10,162 bases of DNA from GCA-2719315 sp964448645 (GTDB lineage: Bacteria; Bacteroidota; Bacteroidia; Flavobacteriales; Flavobacteriaceae), in assembly GCA_964448645.1 (NCBI GenBank), contig CAYUZY010000073.1, positions 1-10,162 on the forward strand, written 5' to 3'. This document shows positions 1 through 6,235 of the stretch, in pieces. The position numbers and the translations under genes were made by a program. The notes beneath the pieces were generated by a model that saw nothing but the letters and a program-made list of their open reading frames with translations, was not told the origin of the DNA and did not search any database. Numbering within the stretch: the first letter of the stretch is position 1; the number at the start of each line of letters is the position of its first letter.

Positions 1-1
1 A

Positions 2-1429
2 AAACTAACTCAATCATTCTATATAAAAAACAGAACCGGTGACTTAATGAACAGGATAAGTGAAGATGTTAGCAAGGTTAGAATGTATTTTGGTCCAGCA
101 ATAATGTATAGCATAAATACAATTACACTTTTTATAATAGTAATTTCCTATATGTTTTCTATAGCACCAAAACTAACTTTATACACAATTATTCCTCTAC
201 CAGTTTTATCAATAATAATTTACAAACTAAGTAAAATTATAAATATAAAGAGTACTAAAGTTCAAGAAATGCTTTCAGATTTATCATCTTTTACACAAGA
301 AAACTTTAATGGAATCTCAATTATAAAATCATATAACTTAACAATAAACACAAATTCAATTTTTAAAGAACTTTCTTTAAAAGCATTTAGAAAAAATTTA
401 AGTTTAGCAAAAGTTCAAGCCTGGTTTTTTCCCTTAATGCTACTTTTAATTGGAATAAGTAATTTAATAGTAATATATATTGGTGGAAAACAATATATAA
501 ATGGAGAAATTGAAATTGGAGTTGTTGCAGAGTTTATAATTTATGTAAATATGTTAACATGGCCTGTTACAGTTGTAGGTTGGGTTACATCTATTATTCA
601 ACAAGCTGAGGCATCTCAAAAAAGAATAAATGAATTTTTAGATAAAAAACCTGAAATTATAAGTGGTGAAAATGAACTAAAAAATATAAAAGGAAATATT
701 ATTTTTAAAAACATTAATTTAATATATAATGAAACAAAAATAAAAGCTCTTGACAATATAAGTTTCAATATTAATTCCGGTGAAAGTATAGGTATACTTG
801 GCAAAGTTGGTTCCGGCAAAACCTCTATTTTAGATCTTATTACTAGGATATATAACCCTAATTCAGGAACTATTTACATAGATCAGATTAATTTAAAAGA
901 TTTAAATATTGAAAAACTTCGTTCTCAAATTGGATATGTTCCTCAAAATCCTTTTTTATTTTCTGAAAGTATTAGTGAAAACATAAAATTTGGAAAAATT
1001 AACTGTAATATGGAAGAAATTAAAAAAGCTGCAGCATATGCAAATGTAAATACTGACATTGAGAGTTTTCCGAAAAAATATAATACTGTTGTTGGAGAGA
1101 GAGGTTTAACACTCTCTGGAGGACAAATTCAAAGAATCTCTTTGGCAAGAGCTATAATTAGGAATCCTAAAATACTCCTTCTTGATGATTCTCTTTCCTC
1201 GGTTGATATAAAAACAGAAGAAAAAATTTTAAAAAATTTGAAAAAAATTAGAACTAATAAAACCACTATTATAGTTAGTCATAGAATATCTTCAATTAAA
1301 CATTGTAATAAAATTATAGTATTAAAAAAAGGGGAAATTATTCAACAAGGAAATCATAATAATCTTATAAATAAAAATGGATATTATAATAAATTATACA
1401 AAAAACAAAATACAGAAAAAGAGATATAA
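2..1429 (+). CDS. ABC exporter, fused membrane and ATPase domains (5' truncated by window edge)
   Basis: This is the C-terminal 475 residues of a half-size ABC exporter (MsbA/MdlB-like, usually about 580 residues). The frame is open from base 2 and the residues before the ATG at 47 continue the family consensus (NRTGDLMNRISEDV), so that ATG is internal. Residues are counted from base 2. About four membrane helices are visible (roughly 32-55, 58-75, 140-162 and 171-198), followed by a nucleotide-binding domain: A-loop Tyr242, Walker A GKVGSGKT (267-274), Q-loop Gln315, signature LSGGQ (371-375), Walker B ILLLD (391-395), D-loop SSVD (399-402) and H-loop His427. The usual catalytic Glu after Walker B is Asp396, as in the DDxLSxVD subgroup that includes MdlA and the degenerate halves of heterodimeric exporters. 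It should form a dimer in the inner membrane and pump a lipid or drug-like substrate. The substrate cannot be told from sequence. A DUF3276 gene follows 51 bp downstream on the same strand. Confidence 0.92.
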   Translation, partial: KLTQSFYIKNRTGDLMNRISEDVSKVRMYFGPAIMYSINTITLFIIVISYMFSIAPKLTLYTIIPLPVLSIIIYKLSKIINIKSTKVQEMLSDLSSFTQENFNGISIIKSYNLTINTNSIFKELSLKAFRKNLSLAKVQAWFFPLMLLLIGISNLIVIYIGGKQYINGEIEIGVVAEFIIYVNMLTWPVTVVGWVTSIIQQAEASQKRINEFLDKKPEIISGENELKNIKGNIIFKNINLIYNETKIKALDNISFNINSGESIGILGKVGSGKTSILDLITRIYNPNSGTIYIDQINLKDLNIEKLRSQIGYVPQNPFLFSESISENIKFGKINCNMEEIKKAAAYANVNTDIESFPKKYNTVVGERGLTLSGGQIQRISLARAIIRNPKILLLDDSLSSVDIKTEEKILKNLKKIRTNKTTIIVSHRISSIKHCNKIIVLKKGEIIQQGNHNNLINKNGYYNKLYKKQNTEKEI

Positions 1430-1480
1430 TTTGTTTTATTAATATTTTTTAACAAAATTTAACATATATAAAATTAAATC

Positions 1481-1852
1481 ATGGAAGAAAGAAAAGAAAT
1501 TAAAGTTGAGGAAATATTTTCAAAAACTCTTAGAGCAGGAAGAAGAACCTATTTTTTTGATGTTAGAGAGACCAAAGCTAAAGACTATTATTTAACCATT
1601 ACAGAAAGTAAAAAGTTTACTAATGATGATGGATCATTTCATTATAAAAAGCATAAAATATATTTATATAAAGAAGATTTTAATGATTTTAAGGCTTTTT
1701 TTGAAGAAACTATTAATTTCATAATTAAAGAAAAAGGAGAAGAGGTTATAAGTGAAAGACATCAAAAAGATTACAAACCACCTCAAAAAAAAGAAAATGA
1801 AAAATCTTCTGATGAAGATTCAGATCTTTCTGATATAGAATATGATGAATAG
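1481..1852 (+). CDS. DUF3276 / PUR-family DNA- and RNA-binding protein
   Basis: This 123-residue protein matches the DUF3276 family, a single-repeat bacterial relative of eukaryotic Pur-alpha that is widespread in Bacteroidota; the spirochaete member BpuR binds single-stranded DNA and RNA. Residues 7-90 hold the fold: an N-terminal strand region (EIFSKTLRAGRRTYFFDVRE), then a strand-rich stretch with exposed Lys and aromatic residues (DYYLTITESKK, KKHKIYLYKEDF), then a helix (residues 66-84) suited to dimerisation. Residues 92-123 form a low-complexity tail, first basic and Pro-rich, then strongly acidic with Ser-Asp repeats, and probably disordered. The start at 1481 lies behind an A/T-rich leader without a Shine-Dalgarno sequence, as is normal in Bacteroidota. 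The next gene begins 2 bp after the stop, so the two are almost certainly co-transcribed. Family assignment is firm; its cellular targets are unknown. Confidence 0.9.
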   Translation: MEERKEIKVEEIFSKTLRAGRRTYFFDVRETKAKDYYLTITESKKFTNDDGSFHYKKHKIYLYKEDFNDFKAFFEETINFIIKEKGEEVISERHQKDYKPPQKKENEKSSDEDSDLSDIEYDE

Positions 1853-1854
1853 TA

Positions 1855-4368
1855 ATGAAATACTATAGTTTTTTTATTTTTTTATTTACCTCTTTCTTAT
1901 TTGGCCAAGTTAATCTTAGTTATTATTTAGACTTGAACCATCCTTATAATGATAAAATCCCAAAACCTAAAGAATTATTAGGTTTTGAAGTTGGTCAATG
2001 GCATATATCCCATGATAAATTAGTTAATTATTTATATAAAATTTCCGAATTGTCTGACAGGGTTCAAATTGAAAATAGAGGGCAAACCTATGAAGGCAGA
2101 CCCATTTTACTTCTTAAAATAACTAGTCCAAAAAACCACAAAAAACTAGATTTAATAAGGAAAAATCACATTAAACTTACTGAAGTAAATTCTGAAAAAA
2201 TAGATTTAAAAAATATTCCTCTTGTTGTTTATCAAGGTTTTTCAATTCACGGAAATGAGCCTAGCGGTTCAAACTCTAGTATTCTTTCTTTATACCATCT
2301 TGTCGCTAGTGAATCGGAAGAAACTTTACAAATGCTTGATGATTTAATTATTTTATTTGACCCTAGTTTTAATCCAGATGGATTACAGCGTTTTGCTTAT
2401 TGGGCAAATACAAATAAAAATATGATATTAAATTCCGATCCTAATGATAGAGAATATAATGAAATTTGGCCCAGAGGAAGGACTAATCATTATTGGTTTG
2501 ATCTTAATAGAGATTGGTTACCAGCTCAACACCCTGAAACTGTTGCGCGATTAAAAACATATAATGAATGGATGCCTAATATTTTAACAGATCATCATGA
2601 AATGGGCACAAATTCAACTTTCTTTTTTCAACCTGGAATTCCTCAAAGAGTAAACCCTTTAACTCCTATTGAAAATCAAAAAATAACTAAGAAAATAGGA
2701 GAATTTCATTCTAAAGCATTTGACAAAATTGGATCTCTTTATTACTCTGAAGAAGATTATGATGATTTTTACTATGGTAAAGGTTCAACTTATCCAGATG
2801 TAAATGGTGGAATTGGAATTTTATTTGAACAAGCTAGTTCAAGAGGTCATATACAAGAGAGTGATAATGGAATTTTAACATTCCCTTTCACAATTAAAAA
2901 TCAATTAACTGCAACTTTTTCAACTCTAGAGGCTGCTGTTAATATGAGAATAGAAATATTAAAATACTTTAGGGATTTTTTTTCTAATGTAAGACTTGAA
3001 AATAAAAAGGAAAAAAATAAAACAATTGTTTTTGGAAGTTCTAAAGATTTATCCTCAACAATTAATCTAGTTAAAACTCTAAAAAATCATGACATTAAAG
3101 TTCATGAGTTAAAAAAATCAATTTCCAAAAATGGAGTTATTTTCAATAAAAATAAAAGTTTTGTTATTCCTATAAAACAAAAAAAATCAAAATTAATTAA
3201 GGCCATTTTTAATACTCAAAAAAAATTCAAAGACAGTTTATTTTATGATGTTTCAGGTTGGACATTTCCATATGCGTATAATTTAAATTTTACTTATGAA
3301 AATTCAAATCTTAATTTAGGAAAAAGTGTTACAGACATTAATGAATATTTAAATGGTTCAGTAGATAAAAAATCAAATTACGCCTATTTATTTGAAGCTC
3401 ATGATTACTTTTCTCCAAAATTATTAAACCTTTTATTAGAAAATGAAATTAGAGTTAAAGTTAGTTTGTCAAATTTTAAAATTGATGGAAAAGTATATGA
3501 TTATGGAACTTATTTAATTCCAGTCCAAAATCAATCATTTGATGAAAATACGTTATACGAAAAATTAAATCAATTTTCTAAATCGACAAATATTAAAATA
3601 TATGGATTAAATACAGGTTTAGCTGAAGGAATAGATTTAGGTTCAAGAAAATTTAAAACAGTAAATAATGTAAAAGTTGGATTACTTGTTGGGCCAGGTA
3701 TAAGAAGTTATGATGCAGGTGAAATATGGCATTTACTCGATACTAGGCACAATATTAAAGTAACCAAATTAGATATAAGAATTATTGACAGAATTGAGTT
3801 GAATAAGTATTCACATTTAATTATGCCTAGTTATTCAGGTAATAAATTAGATTATAATACTGAAAAAATTAAAAATTTTGTAAAAAATGGGGGTGTTTTA
3901 ATTGGCTATAGAGATTCTGTAAAGTGGTTAAATAATAATAATTTTATTAATGTAAATTTTTTATCCAATGATTTAAAACCAAAAAAAATCACTTATGATC
4001 AAAAAAATTTATTTTTAGGAGCTCAAAAAATTGGAGGAGCTATTTTTGACACAAAAATTGACAGAAGTCACCCAATAAATTTTGGGGTTTCTGGATCTAA
4101 TCTGCCAATATTTAGAAATACAGAAATATTTATCAAAGCAAATGACACAAGTTATAAGAATCCAATAATATATAAATCAGACCCTTTATTAAGCGGCTAT
4201 ATTTCTAATAAAAATCTTAAGCTTATAAAAAATTCAGTTCCACTACAAATATTTAATTATGGAAAAGGTAAGGTTATAGCTTTAACGGATAATACAAATT
4301 TTAGGGCCTTTTGGTATGGCACAAATAGGATTTTAACTAATTCTATTTTTCTTTCTAATGAAATGTAA
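1855..4368 (+). CDS. Secreted M14-family zinc carboxypeptidase, large flavobacterial type
   Basis: This is an 837-residue exported metallopeptidase. Residues 1-18 form a signal peptide (two Lys/Tyr-rich residues, a Phe/Leu core, then FGQ), with no lipobox Cys. The M14 domain spans about 45-370. Zinc ligands are His132 and Glu135 (HGNE) and a His in TDHHEMG (247/248). Asn218-Arg219 in DLNRD match the substrate-carboxylate pair of carboxypeptidase A. NPDG (173-176) is also present, and Glu325 in LFEQAS is the likely general base; its distance of 77-78 residues from the third ligand is close to the 74 in carboxypeptidase A. All catalytic residues are therefore present. The remaining 460 residues include a class-I glutamine-amidotransferase-like Rossmann segment (about 604-690) that lacks a nucleophile Cys, so it is probably structural. 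No cysteine occurs anywhere in the protein. It probably trims peptides in the periplasm or outside the cell. The start 2 bp after the DUF3276 stop is fixed by the signal peptide. Confidence 0.93.
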   Translation: MKYYSFFIFLFTSFLFGQVNLSYYLDLNHPYNDKIPKPKELLGFEVGQWHISHDKLVNYLYKISELSDRVQIENRGQTYEGRPILLLKITSPKNHKKLDLIRKNHIKLTEVNSEKIDLKNIPLVVYQGFSIHGNEPSGSNSSILSLYHLVASESEETLQMLDDLIILFDPSFNPDGLQRFAYWANTNKNMILNSDPNDREYNEIWPRGRTNHYWFDLNRDWLPAQHPETVARLKTYNEWMPNILTDHHEMGTNSTFFFQPGIPQRVNPLTPIENQKITKKIGEFHSKAFDKIGSLYYSEEDYDDFYYGKGSTYPDVNGGIGILFEQASSRGHIQESDNGILTFPFTIKNQLTATFSTLEAAVNMRIEILKYFRDFFSNVRLENKKEKNKTIVFGSSKDLSSTINLVKTLKNHDIKVHELKKSISKNGVIFNKNKSFVIPIKQKKSKLIKAIFNTQKKFKDSLFYDVSGWTFPYAYNLNFTYENSNLNLGKSVTDINEYLNGSVDKKSNYAYLFEAHDYFSPKLLNLLLENEIRVKVSLSNFKIDGKVYDYGTYLIPVQNQSFDENTLYEKLNQFSKSTNIKIYGLNTGLAEGIDLGSRKFKTVNNVKVGLLVGPGIRSYDAGEIWHLLDTRHNIKVTKLDIRIIDRIELNKYSHLIMPSYSGNKLDYNTEKIKNFVKNGGVLIGYRDSVKWLNNNNFINVNFLSNDLKPKKITYDQKNLFLGAQKIGGAIFDTKIDRSHPINFGVSGSNLPIFRNTEIFIKANDTSYKNPIIYKSDPLLSGYISNKNLKLIKNSVPLQIFNYGKGKVIALTDNTNFRAFWYGTNRILTNSIFLSNEM

Positions 4369-4695
4369 TTAAAATACACATTCCCCTTTTAATGTTTTCT
4401 CCTTGGGTTTTAAAAGGAAAACATTTTCTTTATCTACAGCTCCCAGAATCAAACATTCACTCTCATAATTTGCAATTTTTCTAGAACCTAAATTAATTAC
4501 CGCAACAATTTGTTTGTTTATTAAATTTTGAGGTTTATATAATTTAGTTATTTGAGCAGAACTTCTTAAAATTCCATATTTTCCAAAATTAATCTTTAAT
4601 TTATATGAAGGATTTCGAGCTTCTGGAAATTTATTAGCAGAAATAATTGTCCCTATTCTAATATCTAATTCTTTAAATAATGAATAATCAAACAT
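4369..4695 (-). CDS. csaA: CsaA-like tRNA-binding protein
   Basis: This 108-residue protein is full length for CsaA (about 110 residues), which has a single EMAP-II/Arc1p-type OB fold that binds tRNA and also shows chaperone-like activity in Bacillus. Visible family motifs are LDIRIGTI (10-17), FPEARNPSYKLKINFG (23-38), the SSAQITKLY block (45-53) and SECLILGAVD (79-88). The loop before IANYESE reads NLGSR (68-72), where the best-known members have FPPRR or FPPKQ, a local difference in an otherwise strong match. Its stop codon abuts the stop of the convergent carboxypeptidase gene with no spacer, and its start faces the thioredoxin-like gene across 45 bp, so it is probably transcribed alone. 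The protein is cytosolic, with no signal peptide. The family call is firm. Whether the main role is with tRNA or as a folding helper is not settled by sequence. Confidence 0.88.
   Translation of the reverse strand: MFDYSLFKELDIRIGTIISANKFPEARNPSYKLKINFGKYGILRSSAQITKLYKPQNLINKQIVAVINLGSRKIANYESECLILGAVDKENVFLLKPKEKTLKGECVF
4391..4425 (+). terminator. Possible hairpin terminator for the carboxypeptidase transcript, inside csaA
   Basis: AATGTTTT (4391-4398) and CCTT (4401-4404) pair with AAGG (4414-4417) and AAAACATT (4418-4425), giving a 12-bp stem with a 2-nt bulge and a 9-nt loop. A pyrimidine-rich stretch (TTCTTT) follows on the plus strand. It starts 23 bp after the carboxypeptidase stop, so if real it lies antisense within the 3' end of csaA. 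The stem is mostly A-T pairs, the T tract is interrupted, and in such an AT-rich sequence chance pairing is common. Treat it as a weak candidate. Confidence 0.25.
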
Positions 4696-4740
4696 TTAAT
4701 TATAATAATCAAGTAAAAATAGTATTTTAGTTTTAAAAAA
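4696..4740. promoter_or_regulatory. Short divergent spacer with start signals for csaA and the thioredoxin-like gene
   Basis: Only 45 bp, nearly all A and T, separate the two divergent start codons. Both promoters must overlap here or lie inside the opposite gene. Near-matches to the Bacteroidota -7 element TAnnTTTG, each with one mismatch, occur on the plus strand (TATTTTAG, 4723-4730) and on the minus strand (TATTTTTA, 18 nt before the csaA start). Neither has a clear -33 TTG, and such matches are expected by chance in this composition. No Shine-Dalgarno sequence is present; A runs precede the plus-strand start. Confidence 0.3.
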
Positions 4741-5295
4741 ATGTCTTTAACAGAATCCTACATGCTCCCATTAGGGACAATAGCTCCAAAATTTAACCTA
4801 CCTAATACTGTAGATGAAAAAAATTATAATTTATCTGAATTAATTGGGAGAAAAGGAACTCTAATTATTTTCATATGTAATCATTGCCCTTATGTAATTC
4901 ATCTAATAGAACAACTAGTCGAAACAGCTAAAAAATACCTGACCAAAGAGATAAATACAATTGCAATTTCAAGCAATAGTATTAAAACTCACCCTCAAGA
5001 TGGGCCAGAAGAAATGAAAAATTTTGCGCTTGATAAAAACTTTTCTTTTCCTTATTTATATGATGAATCTCAAGAAATAGCAAAAAAATATGACGCTGCA
5101 TGTACACCAGACTTTTATTTATTTGATAAAGATTTAAAACTAGTTTATAGAGGAAGATATGATGATTCTAGACCTGGAAACGAAAAAGCAGTTACTGGAA
5201 AAGATCTTCATAATGCACTAGACCACCTATTAATTAATAAAGAGATTAACATCAAACAATATCCAAGTATGGGATGTAACATTAAGTGGCATTAA
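4741..5295 (+). CDS. Thioredoxin-like / AhpC-TSA family protein (PRX_like1 type)
   Basis: This 184-residue thioredoxin-fold protein belongs to the AhpC/TSA-like group whose hallmark is the CNHCPYV motif. Here it occupies 46-52, giving a CxxC pair at Cys46 and Cys49. The strand-loop TIAPKFNLPNT (13-23) is the usual peroxiredoxin-type start. CTPDFYLFD (121-129) supplies the cis-proline (Pro123) preceded by a third Cys, and RGRYDDSRPG (137-146) and the terminal SMGCNIKW (176-183, Cys179) are family signatures. There is no signal peptide, so a cytosolic redox role, either disulfide exchange or peroxide reduction, is likely; the physiological substrate is not known. The start at 4741 follows a run of A. 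The 3' end overlaps the convergent prolyl isomerase gene by 14 bp, with both reading frames intact and both C-termini matching their families, so the overlap looks genuine. Confidence 0.9.
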   Translation: MSLTESYMLPLGTIAPKFNLPNTVDEKNYNLSELIGRKGTLIIFICNHCPYVIHLIEQLVETAKKYLTKEINTIAISSNSIKTHPQDGPEEMKNFALDKNFSFPYLYDESQEIAKKYDAACTPDFYLFDKDLKLVYRGRYDDSRPGNEKAVTGKDLHNALDHLLINKEINIKQYPSMGCNIKWH

Positions 5296-6223
5296 AAAAA
5301 TCAATAAGTTCCACATCAAAAATAAGAGTTGAATTTGGAGGAATTATTCCTCCAGCTCCATTTTCTCCATATGCTAGATTACTTGGTATTACAAGTTTTG
5401 CAGACCCTCCTTTTGCGATTTTTAAAATCCCTTCATCCCACCCTTTAATAACTTGACCTTTACCTAATACAAATGAAATAGGATTCTTTCTTTGATAAGA
5501 AGAATCAAAAACAGTACCATCTATTAACTTACCCTTGTAATGAACAGATACAGTAGAACCTATAGATGGAAAATCATTATTTCCTTTGTTATCAATTAAA
5601 TGAAATAAACCGCTTTTAGCTTTTTCCATTCCTTTAGTTATAGAGATAATTTTATCAAGCTCTTCTTTATCTGTTTTATCTTTTTCAATTACTTTATTTC
5701 TTATGTAATCATCAAAAATTTTAACAGAATCCCATTTATTTGCAGAATTTCCAATTTTTTCAATTTTAATTTTATTTTTTTTATCATTATTTTCAATTTT
5801 TTTAACTATCTCTTGACCACTAACAACATATCCAAAAACACTATGTTTTCCGTCTAACCAAGCTGTTGGATTATGAGTGATAAAAAATTGACTTCCATTA
5901 GTGTTTGGTCCAGAATTAGCCATAGACAATGTACCGGGCTTATCATGTTTTAAATCTTCATGAAATTCATCATCAAATTTAAATCCCGGATCACCGGTAC
6001 CTTTTCCTTCAGGACACCCCCCTTGAATCATAAAATCATTAATAACTCTATGAAAACTTAATCCATCATAAAATGGAACTCCTTTATCTTTAAAATTATT
6101 AATTGTTTTTCCTTCAGCTAGATTAACAAAATTAGCAACCGTTATAGGTGCTTTAATATATTCTAATTTAATTTTTTTATTTCCTTTTTTAGTTAAAATA
6201 TTTGCGTAAACACCATCTATCAT
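5282..6223 (-). CDS. Cyclophilin-FKBP fusion peptidyl-prolyl isomerase
   Basis: This 313-residue protein fuses two unrelated prolyl isomerases. The N-terminal cyclophilin domain (about 1-172) has the active-site set Phe57-His58-Arg59, Phe64 and Gln67 (FHRVINDFMIQGG), the NSGPNTNGSQFFI block (103-115), and Trp122 and His127 in WLDGKHSVFG; the Trp is the residue linked to cyclosporin sensitivity. A Lys/Asp-rich linker (about 172-220) leads to an FKBP domain (about 221-313) with Tyr229, Phe239-Asp240, Val258-Ile259, Trp262, Tyr285 and Phe302 matching the FKBP12 pocket. Both sites therefore look active. The fusion, called a dual-family immunophilin of cyclophilin-FKBP type, is known from Flavobacterium. 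No signal peptide is seen, so it is probably cytosolic. It starts 12 bp after the recQ stop and is likely co-transcribed with it. The 14-bp tail overlap with the thioredoxin-like gene is the end-to-end kind. Confidence 0.94.
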   Translation of the reverse strand: MIDGVYANILTKKGNKKIKLEYIKAPITVANFVNLAEGKTINNFKDKGVPFYDGLSFHRVINDFMIQGGCPEGKGTGDPGFKFDDEFHEDLKHDKPGTLSMANSGPNTNGSQFFITHNPTAWLDGKHSVFGYVVSGQEIVKKIENNDKKNKIKIEKIGNSANKWDSVKIFDDYIRNKVIEKDKTDKEELDKIISITKGMEKAKSGLFHLIDNKGNNDFPSIGSTVSVHYKGKLIDGTVFDSSYQRKNPISFVLGKGQVIKGWDEGILKIAKGGSAKLVIPSNLAYGENGAGGIIPPNSTLIFDVELIDFFNAT

Positions 6224-6235
6224 AATTGTAAAATT

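Noticed and set aside
47..49. ATG at 47 as the start of the ABC exporter
   Set aside because: The frame is open upstream to base 2 and the upstream residues (FYIKNRTGDL) are family consensus, so this Met is internal and the gene continues beyond the window.
616..819. Minus-strand open frame of 67 codons inside the ABC exporter gene
   Set aside because: It lies antisense to the linker and Walker A region of a strongly conserved gene and its translation resembles no family; it is a by-product of the AT-rich codon use.
1428..1459. AATTTGTT / AACAAAATT imperfect inverted repeat between the exporter and DUF3276 genes
   Set aside because: It has only about six A-T-rich pairs around a 15-base loop, with no T tract after it; too weak for a terminator call in this composition.
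5336..5354. Perfect 8-bp hairpin TGGAGGAA-TTA-TTCCTCCA, 40 bp after the thioredoxin-like stop
   Set aside because: It looks like a terminator stem, but the bases encode the conserved Gly-Gly-Ile-Ile-Pro-Pro of the FKBP domain, where Gly (GGA) and Pro (CCT/CCA) codons are complementary, and no T tract follows directly.
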